NCBI GenBank assembly: GCA_026393985.1
Contig: JAPKZB010000076.1
Location: 1-57,198, forward strand
Origin: Acidobacteriota bacterium
GTDB taxonomy: Bacteria > Acidobacteriota > Terriglobia > Bryobacterales > Bryobacteraceae
DNA: 57,198 bases
Direction: 5' to 3'
Notes under the pieces: generated by a model
Databases searched by the model: none
What the model saw: only the letters and a program-made list of their open reading frames with translations
Told to the model about the DNA's origin: nothing
Translations under genes and position numbers: made by a program
Shown here: positions 42,699 through 52,452 of the stretch, piece by piece
How positions within the stretch are numbered: the stretch's first letter is position 1
Layout: every line of letters begins with the position of its first letter

Positions 42699-45619
42699 TA
42701 GAAATTCAGCCGCAGCATGAATTGAATCTGCCGTGACGTCCCCGACCCCGTCGAACCATCGTTGGCAGTGGACAGAATCTGCCCGAACGTCGCGTTCTGC
42801 CGCCCGTTCACCGGGTTGCCGTACTGCGCCCGGTTAAACAGATTGAACATCTCCGCCCGGAAGTCCAGGTTCACCCGCTCCGTCACCCGGAACCGCTTCG
42901 CCAAGCCCACATCCGCCTGCCACAGGCCCGGCCCCCGGAATCGGTTCCGGCCCGAATTCCCATAAGTACCCGCCGCCGGCAACACAAACGCCGCCGGGTT
43001 CAACCACTGCGCCGCCGACCGGTTCGTCGCATACGGATTCCCGCCCACGTACTCCGCCCGCTGGCTCTGCGTCTGCCCCGAAGGCACCGTCCCCGCCGCC
43101 CGCGCAATCGTCACCGTCAACGGCAGCCCCGTCCGCGCGGTATAAATCCCGCTCAGGTCCCACCCGCCAAACCACCGCTTCCGCGCAAAGGGCAGCTGGT
43201 AAACCCCGTTCAGCGTCGCCGTCTGCCGCACATCGTAGTCCGCATCGCCCCGGTCGCACGCCCGGCACGTCACATCCTGAATCTGCCCACCCTCTCCCGA
43301 TCCCGCGTTGTCGCTGATCGCATGGCCCCACATATACTGAGCCTGGAACAGCAACCCCTTCGAAAACGACCGCGTCAACGAACTCTGCAGCCCATTGAAG
43401 TTCGTATTCCCGTCAAACCGCTTCTCATCAATCTGCCCAAACGCCCCCAGCGGTCGCTGCCGCGTCACCGGGTTCAGCGTGTTCACGTACGTCCGCGTCA
43501 ACTGGTTCCGCCCCACGTTGCCCACGTACGCCACCTGCGCCACGAATCCCTGCGGCAGCTCCCGCTGCACCGATAGCGTCCACATGTGGCTCTCCGGCTC
43601 CTTCCGGTCCCGCTGCACGCTCCGCGGCGTCTGCCCCTGCCCCCGTAACTGCGCCAAAAACGGCGCCGGCGGATAGCTCAACGTCGGTGCGTCCGCCGCC
43701 GTCAGCGAAAAATTCTGCGGCAAACTATCAATCGCTGCCGTGACGTCGTCATTCTGCCCCGGGCCTATGTAGCGGCCATAGCCCGTGCGGATCACCGTCT
43801 TGCCGCCCAGCGCCCGCGGCGTCCACGCCATCGAAATCCGGGGCGCGATGTTGTCGTTATCCGGGAAGAACCACGGCGTCCCCGCCGCGCAAAAACCCTG
43901 GCACCGCACAAGATCAAACACCCGCCCCCGCCCGTACACATCCTTCGACACCGTGTACTGCTCATACCGCAGCCCCAGGTTCAACGTAAACTCCGGGCTG
44001 AACCGGATCTCATCCTGGAAGTAGATCGAATGGAACGTCCGCCGCACCCCCACCGTATCCAGCTGGCTCCCCACCGTGACGCTGTTCAACGAGTTCCGCA
44101 AAAAAGCGTCCAGGTTCGCAAAAGCCACGCTCGTCGCCGGCCCGTTACCCACGTTCAGATGAATCCGCCGGATCTCCCCGCCCATCTTAATCGTGTGCCG
44201 CCCCCGGATCCACGAAAAGTTATCCACCACCGAGTAAGTGCTCGGCTTCTCGATGATATAACTCGTCGGCTGCGTCGAAGTAAACCCCGGAATCGCCACC
44301 CCCTCCGGAATCCGTCCCACGTCGTTCCGCGTCAGCGCCGACCGGTTAAAGCCCAGCTTCACCTCGTTCACCATCGCCGGGCTCCAGATCTGCTGCCACT
44401 GCGTTGTCACATTCGTCGGCCGGATCGACGAGTCACGCGTCTCAAGCAAACCGTTCCGGATCTGACTGATCAACCCGTCCGTCATCGCAAACCGGAAAAA
44501 CAGGCTGTGCTTGTCGTTGATCCGATGATCCACCCGCGCCATCCCGCTGTGTTCATCCCGCCGCTCCGGCGTCTCGGCCACCAGCCGGTCCACGTTCGCA
44601 TTCGGCCCCGGCCCCGTACCCGCCGGGAACAGGTTGATCAATCCCTGCAGCGCCGCCGGCGTCCGCGCCCGAAACGCCGCCGAGGGCACCAGCCCATCCG
44701 CCCGCGCAATCGTCAACCGCTGCGCCAACCCCTCATAGTTCGCAAAGAAGAAGGTGCGATCTTTCACAATCCGCCCACCCAGGTTCCCCCCAAACTGGTT
44801 TAGCCGGAACGGCGGCGGATTCGCCCCGTCAAACGGCCGCCGCGCGTCCAGCGCGCTGTTGCGGAAAAACTCATACCCCGACCCGTGAAACTCGTTGGTC
44901 CCCGTCTTCGACACCAGATTCACCTGCGCCCCGCCGCCCACTCCCCCCTCGGCCGTAAACGGCAGCGAGTTCACCCGGAACTCCGCAATCGAGTCCGTCG
45001 AAATCACCAGCCGCAGGTTCCCCTCCTGCCGCGGGTCTTTAATCCCGGTCGCGTCCACCCCGTCAAACGTCCAGTTGTTGTCATCCCGCGGCCGCCCGAA
45101 AAACCGGATCGAGTTCTGGTTGCCCTCTCCCACATTCACCGCCCCCGGCGCCAGCGCCATCAGCGACGCCCAGTGCCGCCCGTTCAGCGGAATGTTCCGG
45201 ATCTGCTGCTCCCCAATCACCGTCCCGATCTCGGCGCTCTTCTGCTCAAGCGGCGTCACCTCGGCCACCACCTCCACCGCCGCGCTCACCGTCCCCACCA
45301 CCAACTGCACGTCCACCGTCCGCGACTGCCCCACACCCAAAACCACCTGCTCAATTTTGACCGTGTTAAATCCCTGCTTGGCCACACTCACCGTGTACTG
45401 CCCCACCGGCAACCCCGGCAGTTGATACGCCCCGCCCGCCCCGGTCAACCCCGTCCGGCGAAATCCCGTCGCCCCCGCAACCACCGTTACCTCGGCGCCC
45501 GCCACCGTCGCCCCCGTCGCATCGGATACCGTTCCGCTCAACGTCGCCCGGTCCACCTGCGCCGAACAAACCGATCCCACCGCCACCGCGGATAAAACAA
45601 TCCAGCCAAACATTCGCAT
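42698..45619 (-). CDS. TonB-dependent receptor coupled to phytase
   Basis: A 973-residue Oar-like receptor. GGAGG (45629-45625) sits 5 nt before the ATG at 45619, fixing the start at MRMFGWIVLS rather than at the longer frame to 45643. Signal peptide about 1-21 (VCSAQ), carboxypeptidase-regulatory domain about 25-105 (GTVSDATGATVAGAEVTV), plug about 110-220 (RNIPLNGRHWASLMALAPG), barrel ending QFMLRLNF. It is shorter than the other three receptors. Unlike them it has a real ribosome binding site. Coupled translation with the phytase gene implies that the receptor takes up an inositol phosphate, or a metal freed from phytate. Confidence 0.9.
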   Translation of the reverse strand: MRMFGWIVLSAVAVGSVCSAQVDRATLSGTVSDATGATVAGAEVTVVAGATGFRRTGLTGAGGAYQLPGLPVGQYTVSVAKQGFNTVKIEQVVLGVGQSRTVDVQLVVGTVSAAVEVVAEVTPLEQKSAEIGTVIGEQQIRNIPLNGRHWASLMALAPGAVNVGEGNQNSIRFFGRPRDDNNWTFDGVDATGIKDPRQEGNLRLVISTDSIAEFRVNSLPFTAEGGVGGGAQVNLVSKTGTNEFHGSGYEFFRNSALDARRPFDGANPPPFRLNQFGGNLGGRIVKDRTFFFANYEGLAQRLTIARADGLVPSAAFRARTPAALQGLINLFPAGTGPGPNANVDRLVAETPERRDEHSGMARVDHRINDKHSLFFRFAMTDGLISQIRNGLLETRDSSIRPTNVTTQWQQIWSPAMVNEVKLGFNRSALTRNDVGRIPEGVAIPGFTSTQPTSYIIEKPSTYSVVDNFSWIRGRHTIKMGGEIRRIHLNVGNGPATSVAFANLDAFLRNSLNSVTVGSQLDTVGVRRTFHSIYFQDEIRFSPEFTLNLGLRYEQYTVSKDVYGRGRVFDLVRCQGFCAAGTPWFFPDNDNIAPRISMAWTPRALGGKTVIRTGYGRYIGPGQNDDVTAAIDSLPQNFSLTAADAPTLSYPPAPFLAQLRGQGQTPRSVQRDRKEPESHMWTLSVQRELPQGFVAQVAYVGNVGRNQLTRTYVNTLNPVTRQRPLGAFGQIDEKRFDGNTNFNGLQSSLTRSFSKGLLFQAQYMWGHAISDNAGSGEGGQIQDVTCRACDRGDADYDVRQTATLNGVYQLPFARKRWFGGWDLSGIYTARTGLPLTVTIARAAGTVPSGQTQSQRAEYVGGNPYATNRSAAQWLNPAAFVLPAAGTYGNSGRNRFRGPGLWQADVGLAKRFRVTERVNLDFRAEMFNLFNRAQYGNPVNGRQNATFGQILSTANDGSTGSGTSRQIQFMLRLNF

Positions 45620-45827
45620 ACGTACCTCCAGCCTACGAATCACCCAAAACGAATCCGTGACAAAACTGTTTCAAGTCCGTGAATTCTGGCGCCCGGATCG
45701 CCGCCTCCATGCCGCACGACGGACACAACGGATCCGCCGCCGGCCAAGCCACCATCGAAAGTGGGGAGGCTTCGTCATCGCCTACCCCATCCCCCCTGCT
45801 AGAATTACAGGCCTGGAGCAAACTGGC

Positions 45828-47497
45828 ATGGTGGAATGGACCCGGAAGATCGCACAGAAGGCTCTGGCGAACCGGTTTGGCACGCCCCTCTACATTCTCA
45901 ATCCGGATCAGCTAACCCGCAATGCCCGGGATTTCATCGCCCTCACGGGCGACCCCGCCTCTGTGGCCTATCCCGTTAAGTCCAACCCCTCCCTCGCCGT
46001 CCTGCGCGTTCTCGCCTGCCTCGGTTGTGCCGCCGATTGCGCCGCCGAACAGGAAGTCCGCCTCGCCCTGATGGCCGGAATCCCCTACTCCTCCATCGTC
46101 TACAACTCACCCGTCCCCGACCGTGCCCTCCTCGCCAGCCTCTATCTCGCCGGCGCCACCGTCGTCGCTGACTCCGAACCCATCCTCCGCGATCTCGCTC
46201 TCCGCGTCGCCGCCGCCCCCCACCATGGCAAACTCCTCCTCCGCGTCAACCCCTGCGAACCGGTCGAGTATCTCCATCACGAAGACTGGCAATCCCTCAC
46301 CTCCCACTCCTCCTCCGCCGCCAAGTTCGGCATCCCCTCCGAGGAACTCCCCGGCATCGCCGCCACCTGCCCCTTACCCATCGACGGCCTGCACATCCAC
46401 GTCGGCACCCAGATGGATCATCTCGCGCCCTTCGAACAGGCCCTCGCGCTGCTCCACCACCTCGCCGATGAGATCGCCGCCCGCACCGGACGCCCGCTTT
46501 CGCTGTTTGACCTCGGCGGCGGCCTCGGAATCGGCTTCCAACCCGGCCAGCAGTTTCCCTCCCCCGCCGCCTATGTCGAAGCCTTGCGGCCCGCGCTCCG
46601 TCCCGGCTGCCGCTATCTCGTCGAACCCGGCCACGCCCTCGTCGGCAATGCCGTGGCCCTGCTCGCGCAGGTTCGGGAGATCAAGCAGATTCGCGGACGC
46701 CGTTGGGCGCTTCTCAACGTCGGCACCGATCAATTGGCCAAAGTAACCCTCCTCCACTGGCCCCATCAGATCCTCGGACCCAACGGGCAACCCCTCCCCT
46801 CCTCCGGCCCGGACGCCATCGGCGGGCCGCACTGCTTTGCCGGCGATGTCCTCCTGCCCCAAACCCGCCTCGACAGCCTCGCCATCGACGATACCGTGCT
46901 CATTCAAAACGTCGGTGCCTATTGCTTCGCCCTCGCCAACCATTTCAATGGCCTCCTCGGGCCCGCCCACGTCGCCGTCGATGACTCCGGCGAATGCCCC
47001 ACCCTCCACCAACGCGCCGAGGACTGGTTCTTCGAACCCGGCTCGGTCGGATACACCTGGCCCCACTCCCTTGCCGGCCCGGGCCGCTCACTCGATCCGG
47101 CGCTCGTGCAAACCTCGGCAGCCCCTACCTCCGCCTCCACTCCGCCCAGGACGAGTACTCGTTTCTCTCCGTCGAAGAACTGGCCCCGCACCACTTTCGC
47201 TTCCTCGTGCAGGCAGCGAGCCCGCTCGGCCTCGTCACGATGCCGTTCGCCATTCGCATCGCCGGCGACGCCTCCATCATCGCCGCCCTGCACAGCCTTG
47301 GCAAAAGCGCCAAGGATCTCTCCGTCTGGGGCACCCGCCTCGCCATGACCGCCGAAGCCACGCTGCCCACCGATTCTCCCCTCGAACTTCGACTCACTAC
47401 CACCCCGCCCATCCACCGGAACGCCCGGCCCCGCGCGACCGCCCATTGGGAGTTCAACGGCGGCGTGTTTCATGGCTCCTTCCGCATGACCTGGTAG
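45828..47497 (+). CDS. PLP-dependent decarboxylase (diaminopimelate decarboxylase-like), frameshifted near the C-terminus
   Basis: The first 430 residues form a type III-fold PLP decarboxylase of the diaminopimelate/ornithine type. The PLP Lys is in VAYPVKSNPSLA (about residue 49), HIHVGTQMDH is at about 189, the Gly loop FDLGGGLGIGF at about 228, and the second-subunit catalytic segment ENV-like IQNVGAYCFALANHFNG at about 362. At about 47108-47111 the frame breaks: ALVQTSAAP is read, but the adjacent frame continues as ANLGSPYLRLHSAQDEYSF to a stop at 47497. One missing base (or two extra) would give a single chain of about 556 residues with an extra domain of roughly 125 residues that I do not recognise. 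GGAG 9 nt upstream supports the start. The unshifted frame would end at 47348. Confidence 0.75.
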
Positions 47498-47569
47498 CCG
47501 GCAACCGTCCGCCCCAGCCGCGGATTACTCCCCGGCGCGATCCCGGCAACCCGGACGCCCCGCTTCCAC

Positions 47570-47575
47570 TATCCT
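47570..47575 (+). promoter_or_regulatory. -10 box for a leaderless sulfatase gene
   Basis: TATCCT ends 6 nt before the ATG at 47582, with no Shine-Dalgarno between. It is the same arrangement as at 26425, 26488 and 51091. Confidence 0.4.
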
Positions 47576-47581
47576 ATTCCC

Positions 47582-48940
47582 ATGCGCCCTCTCTCCCGCC
47601 GCGCCTTCCTCGCCGTCGCCGCCACCCTCCGCGCCCAGCCCCCCCGCCCCACCCTCCCCAACTTCGTCTTCCTCATGGCCGACGACCTCGGCGTCTTCGA
47701 CCTCGGCTGCTACGGCCAAAAACTCATCCGCACCCCCCACATCGACCGCCTCGCCGCCGAAGGCATGCGCTTCACCAACTGCTACGCCGGTGCCAATGTC
47801 TGCGCCCCCTCCCGCAGCGTCCTCATGACCGGCCAGCACTCCGGCCACACCACCGTCCGCTCCAACGCCTCCGTCCGCACCGGCGCCCGCGTCGCCCTCC
47901 AAAGCACCGACGTCACCATCGCCGAAATCCTCAAAGGACCCGAATGGCGCGACGCCTTCGACGACACCCGCGCCTACTCCACCGCCCTCTTCGGCAAATG
48001 GGGCCTCGGCGAACCCGGCACCACCGGCCTGCCCAATGACCACGGCTTCGATGAATGGTTCGGCTTCCTCAACCAGCAGCACGCCCATAGCCACTACCCC
48101 CAATACCTCTGGCGCAATAAAACTAAAGAGGTCATCCACGGCAACCGAAACGAACTACGCCGCGAATACGCCTCCGACCTCTTCTGCCGCGAAGCCCTCC
48201 ACTTCATCGACCGCCATCGCTACCAGCCCTTCTTCCTCTTCTTCTCCCCCACCGTCCCCCACGCCCGCTTCGAATCCCCCGACCTCGGCCCCTACGCCGC
48301 TGAACCCTGGCCCGATGACGCCAAAAACTACGCCGCCATGGTCACCCGCATGGACGACTACGTCGGTCGCATCCTCGCCAAACTCAAAGAATGCGGACTC
48401 GATAGCAACACCCTCGTCTTCTTCACCTCCGACAACGGCGGCATCTTCAACTTCGCCCCCTTCCAAACCATGGGACCCCTCCGCGACCGCAAAGGCTCCC
48501 CCTACGACGGCGGCACCCGCGTCCCCATGATCGCCCGCTGGACCGGCCGCATCCGCCCCGGCGCCGTCAGCGATTACCCCTGGACGTTTTACGACGTCCT
48601 CCCCACCCTCGCCGACCTCGCCGGCGTCCGCGGCATCCCCCACAACGTCGATGGCGTCTCCGTCGCCCCCACCCTCTTCGGCAAAGCCCAGGACCCCAAC
48701 CGTCCCCTCTATTGGGAGTCCTTCGGCGGCCCCGAAGGCTTCCATCAGGCCGTCCGCATGGGCCGCTGGAAGGCCGTCCGCCACGGCCTGGACGGCCCCC
48801 TCGAACTCTACGACCTCACCGCCGACCCCGGCGAAAAAAACAACGTCGCCTCCGCCCACGCCCCCGTCGTCCGGAAAATCGAAGCCTTCCTCGCCCACGC
48901 CCGCACCGACGCCCCGGACTACCCCGTCCCCCGCCGCTAA
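47582..48940 (+). CDS. Sulfatase (arylsulfatase family)
   Basis: A 452-residue type I sulfatase with formylglycine site C74-A-P-S-R78 followed by SVLMTGQHSGH, and metal ligands in FLMADDLGVFDLGCYG (about 30-45) and FFTSDNGGIFNF (about 282). A Tat-like LSRRAFLAVAATL at the N-terminus indicates export. It differs strongly from the sulfatase at 9.3 kb, so it probably acts on another sulfated substrate. It stands alone. Downstream is about 1 kb of decayed sequence on the other strand. Confidence 0.9.
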   Translation: MRPLSRRAFLAVAATLRAQPPRPTLPNFVFLMADDLGVFDLGCYGQKLIRTPHIDRLAAEGMRFTNCYAGANVCAPSRSVLMTGQHSGHTTVRSNASVRTGARVALQSTDVTIAEILKGPEWRDAFDDTRAYSTALFGKWGLGEPGTTGLPNDHGFDEWFGFLNQQHAHSHYPQYLWRNKTKEVIHGNRNELRREYASDLFCREALHFIDRHRYQPFFLFFSPTVPHARFESPDLGPYAAEPWPDDAKNYAAMVTRMDDYVGRILAKLKECGLDSNTLVFFTSDNGGIFNFAPFQTMGPLRDRKGSPYDGGTRVPMIARWTGRIRPGAVSDYPWTFYDVLPTLADLAGVRGIPHNVDGVSVAPTLFGKAQDPNRPLYWESFGGPEGFHQAVRMGRWKAVRHGLDGPLELYDLTADPGEKNNVASAHAPVVRKIEAFLAHARTDAPDYPVPRR

Positions 48941-48982
48941 CCCCTGCAGAAACGCCGCCTTCCCCGCTCCGTTCGTCCCCGT

Positions 48983-49960
48983 CTACACCAGCGTCCTCCC
49001 CAACGTGCCCGTCACCGTCGGCCTCACCAGCGGCGGATCTTTGTCCGCCCGCAAACCCACCGGCCAGCCCACCGCAAGCCCCGCTCCGTTCGTCGCCGCG
49101 CAGGGGAGCGTCACCCCCGGCGGGTTCTCCACCCCGTCCACCCTGCCGCACGCGTTGCTGCTCGCCATGCCCGTCTCCGGATCACTCTGGTTCCCACTCA
49201 GCAACACCGTGCTCCTCCAACACCCGTTCGCGCCCGCCACCCCGCCCCCCTGGTAATCCAGGCTCAGGCGGTAGTGGGCCGTTCCCCGCCCGTCCAAACG
49301 CAGCAGAAAAATCTTCTCCACCCGGCCCCAGGACCTCGTGCCCCGGCAGGTCTCCGGATAATCCCCGTCGCTCTTCTGGAAGGAAAACGCCAGCGCATGC
49401 GTCGCCGGGTAGGAAGCAGACCGCGCAGAGGAATGGTCGTTGAGCTGCGCTTCTCCCGGCGTCAGATTGAACGGGAGTGTCGTCGTCCTCCCCCGCCGTC
49501 AGCGGATCGAGCGACCCCATCCGGCGCCCGTTGCATTCATCCAGCCACAGCAGCGGAAGCATCGCGCTGCACGGATAAGGCTGCCCGGGGAACGCCTCCG
49601 TCTGCCGGAACTCCAGCGTGTAAGTTACCGTATTCTCAGCCGGGCTCGCCGGCGTCTTCACCCCTCGGCCAACATACTCATCGTGCCGGTTGATCCCCAC
49701 TTCCGCCGCCGAATGCGCCACATCGTCCGGCGACTTCGGAATGTAAGTCCCCGGCACCGTGTAAGTGGAAAGATCAGACCTCCGCCAGTTATATCCCGCC
49801 AACGGAAACGGACATGGGTGTGGATGCAGAAACTACGCAATTACCCCGTTCAGCTTATCCGGATACAGGAAGAAATCGTGCCGGTCGATCAGCGAATCTC
49901 TGTTGCCATCGCTGGCTGGAAACAACGGCGTCTCCGGCACACACCCCTCGCCGCCCCGCC
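48983..49960 (-). pseudogene. Decayed gene of unknown function
   Basis: Protein-like sequence on the minus strand runs through this whole gap but no single frame is open. It begins near 49955 (CVPETPLFPASDGNRD, DRHDFFLYPDKLNGV), meets an in-frame TAG at 49835-49833, and resumes as YNWRRSDLSTYTVPGTY to LTAGEDDDT. It then shifts frame near 49475 and continues as LPFNLTPGEAQLNDHSSARS and VEKIFLLRLDGRGTAHYRL down to a stop at 48983. Allowing for these two lesions it would be a protein of about 320 residues. I do not recognise the family. It lies just downstream of a methyltransferase on the same strand and may once have followed it. Confidence 0.45.
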
Positions 49961-50896
49961 TTACCCCTTCACCACCTCCAGAAACACCACGTTCCCCTCC
50001 GTCTCATGAAACGTCCGCACCGACGCCACGTCCCGCTTCCCCTCCAGCCCCGCCTCCGCCAGCGCCATCATCGCTGGCGCATCCCGGTACAGCAGCCACC
50101 ACTCCAGGATCGCCTCCATGAAGCCCACATCCGGAATATCCGGCACAAAGTTCGCCGTCCAAACCCGCCCGCCCGGCTTCAGCATCCCGTACAGGGCCGA
50201 CAGCAGCTTCGCCGCCACCCGGTCCGAGAGATAGTCGTACAGCCCCGCCGTGTAGATGAAGTCAAACCGGCCCCACTCCCGCAAACCCCGCGCCAGCAAC
50301 GACTTCACCGAACCAACCCCCGCCTCTACCCCCAACGCCCCGTAATCCCGCCGTACCGACTCCACGCTCTCCTCGTCCTGATCGAGCGCCACGAACCGCC
50401 CGAAGCCCCCCTCCGCCAGCGCCGCGCTGTGCTCCGCCTCCCGCAGATGGCCGCAAGCCAGCGACAAAATCTCCGCCCGCGGGTGCCGGCAGCAGACCGC
50501 GTCAATCTCCTCGGCCAGCCGCCGGCACCGATTCCGCACCGCCCGCGGCGCCGGCGACGTCAACCCCGCCTCCATCAACTGGCGCCCTCGCGTCGTCGCC
50601 TGACTCGCCAGCGGCTGTATCGCCGGGTGCCGGTAGATAAGATCCAGCAGCACCGCATCTCCGGCGTAGCCTCTCGGCTTGACATAACACCGGTGCACCA
50701 GCGGACTCTCGTGCGAGTAAGTCAGCACCGGGTGCGGCCGAACCTGCCGGTCAATCTCGGCTCGCCAGGAGTCCGTCGATTCCGCCGCCCGCCGCGCCTG
50801 CCGCAAGCCCCCGCGCGGCTGGTCTACCGAGGCGGCCAGTTGGCCCCGCTCGGCCAGAGTAATCGAAGTATTCACAGTATCTGCAATTGGCAACAC
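49961..50896 (-). CDS. SAM-dependent methyltransferase
   Basis: A class I methyltransferase of about 311 residues. GTG at 50896 is chosen because AAGGAG lies 8 nt upstream of it; a longer frame to 50914 would put that site inside the gene. The N-terminal third (SPLVHRCYVKPRGYAGDAVLLDLIY) is a helical lid seen in a subgroup resembling PhcB-type fatty-acid methyl ester synthases. The SAM-binding core shows ILSLACGHLREAEH as motif I (about 145), RFVALDQDEESV as motif II, and YTAGLYDYLSDRVAAKLL with LKPGGRVWTANF as the later motifs. The substrate is not clear. It is divergent from the unknown protein at 51103, with 206 bp between. Confidence 0.78.
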   Translation of the reverse strand: MLPIADTVNTSITLAERGQLAASVDQPRGGLRQARRAAESTDSWRAEIDRQVRPHPVLTYSHESPLVHRCYVKPRGYAGDAVLLDLIYRHPAIQPLASQATTRGRQLMEAGLTSPAPRAVRNRCRRLAEEIDAVCCRHPRAEILSLACGHLREAEHSAALAEGGFGRFVALDQDEESVESVRRDYGALGVEAGVGSVKSLLARGLREWGRFDFIYTAGLYDYLSDRVAAKLLSALYGMLKPGGRVWTANFVPDIPDVGFMEAILEWWLLYRDAPAMMALAEAGLEGKRDVASVRTFHETEGNVVFLEVVKG

Positions 50897-51090
50897 CCTG
50901 TCATCTCCTTCCACTTACCCAAGCGCAAACCCGCGCCTCGAAGCGACACGCCCAACAAATAAATTTCTCCCCGCGTCATCCCCCCCACCCCCCGCATACC
51001 CGCGCTGGCCCGCCCCGCCCGCGCAGCGGTACCTGCCTGCACCGCCATCACCATCCCTCCATACCGCGATCTCCCCTCACCGCCCCCCTG

Positions 51091-51096
51091 TATACT
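51091..51096 (+). promoter_or_regulatory. -10 box for a leaderless start
   Basis: TATACT ends 6 nt before the ATG at 51103, a near-consensus -10 with no Shine-Dalgarno between. This is the clearest of the leaderless arrangements in the window. Confidence 0.5.
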
Positions 51097-51102
51097 GTCC
51101 GC

Positions 51103-52440
51103 ATGGAATGGACCCGCCGCTCGCTCCTCCTCTCCCCCCTCCTCACCCGTCTCGACGCCCAGGTCACCCCCGAACTCGTCGCCCTCGCCCCCGAACTCGA
51201 ACCCCTCGCCCGCCTCTTTGAATCCACCCCCCGCGACCGCTGCCCCGGCCTCCTCGCCGCCGAACTCCGCAAAGGCACCCCCTACCGCCAGCTCATGGCC
51301 GCCCTCTTCCTCGCCGGTGCCCGCAACGTCAACCCCCGTCCCCCAGGCTTCGCCCTCCACTGCGTCTTCGTCATGCACGCCGCCCACCAGCTCTCCCTCG
51401 AAGCCCCCGCCCACCTCCGCCACGTCCCCCTCTTCTTCGCTCTCGATCTCTTCAAAGCCTCCCAGGACCGCGACAAAGACTACTCCATGGGCTCCCTCGC
51501 CGGCGCCCTCCCCTCCGCCGCCCACGCCCGTGCCGAATTCGCCGCCGCCTGCGACGCCTGGAACGGTGATCGCGCCGAACGCGCCGCCGCCTCCCTCGCC
51601 CGTCACGCCGGCATGACCGAAGCCTTCGATCTCCTCTGGCACTACGGCGCCCGCGACTTCCGCAACATCGGCCACAAAGCCATCTTCGTCGCCAACGCCT
51701 ACCGCACCCTCCAGGTCATCGGCTGGCACTACGCCGAACCCGTTCTCCGCTCCCTCGCCCTCGGCCTCAACGACTACGGCCCCACCCTCAAAATGAACGC
51801 CTTCGCCATGGACGATCAGACCTGGGCCGCCAACCTCCGCCAACCCCCCGGCCCCCTCCTCCCCGGCCCCTCCTCGGAAGCCGCCGTCCGCGCCCTCCTC
51901 GCCGCCATCCGCACCGCCGCGCCCGCCGCCGCCTGCGCCGAAGCCGCCGCCCGCCTCCGCCGCGGGGAATCCGTCGCCAGCGTCTGGGATGCCGTCCACC
52001 TCGCCGCCGCCGAACTCACCGTCCGCCTCCGCTCCGGCGGCGTCATCACCGGCATCCACGCCGTCAGCGCCGCCAACGCCCTGCGCTTCGCCTACCAATC
52101 CGCCGCCACTCCCGCCACCCGCTGGCTCCTTCTCCTGCAGGCCGTTGGCTGGATGACCCAGTTCCGCATCGACGCCGAACAGCGCCCCGACATCGGGCGT
52201 CACGACCTCCTCGCCGCCCCCGCCGCCACCTCCCGCACCGACCTCGGCGCGGTCCTCGAACAGGTCATCGTCAAAGCCGACGAGGTGCACTTTTATAAAT
52301 TCCCCGTCGCCATCGTCGAAGACTACTACCAGGTCAGCCCGGCCTTCCGCGGCGCCTTCGCCTCCGCCGTCCACCACTACACCAAAAAGCCCACCGACCC
52401 CACCGCCCCCGCCATGCGCCGCGCCCTCGAACTCCTCTAG
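51103..52440 (+). CDS. Large His-rich protein of unknown function
   Basis: A 445-residue protein I do not recognise. The N-terminus (MEWTRRSLLLSPLLTRLDAQ) resembles a short Tat-type signal. The body is mostly helical, with conserved-looking His clusters: H86, H92 and H95 in LHCVFVMHAAHQ, H104 and H107, H180 in LLWHYGARDFRNIG, H191 and H209. The C-terminal part includes GVITGIHAVSAANALRFAY and EVHFYKFPVAIVEDYYQ. The spacing of His residues in helices suggests metal or haem binding, but no CXXCH is present. The codon use is strongly C-ending, as in neighbouring genuine genes, and the gene has its own promoter. A role cannot be stated. Confidence 0.7.
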   Translation: MEWTRRSLLLSPLLTRLDAQVTPELVALAPELEPLARLFESTPRDRCPGLLAAELRKGTPYRQLMAALFLAGARNVNPRPPGFALHCVFVMHAAHQLSLEAPAHLRHVPLFFALDLFKASQDRDKDYSMGSLAGALPSAAHARAEFAAACDAWNGDRAERAAASLARHAGMTEAFDLLWHYGARDFRNIGHKAIFVANAYRTLQVIGWHYAEPVLRSLALGLNDYGPTLKMNAFAMDDQTWAANLRQPPGPLLPGPSSEAAVRALLAAIRTAAPAAACAEAAARLRRGESVASVWDAVHLAAAELTVRLRSGGVITGIHAVSAANALRFAYQSAATPATRWLLLLQAVGWMTQFRIDAEQRPDIGRHDLLAAPAATSRTDLGAVLEQVIVKADEVHFYKFPVAIVEDYYQVSPAFRGAFASAVHHYTKKPTDPTAPAMRRALELL

Positions 52441-52452
52441 CTCCGTCCGTGC

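Noticed and set aside
45633-45821. 62-codon minus-strand frame between receptor and decarboxylase
   Set aside because: No ribosome site, no similarity, and it overlaps the likely promoter region of the decarboxylase.
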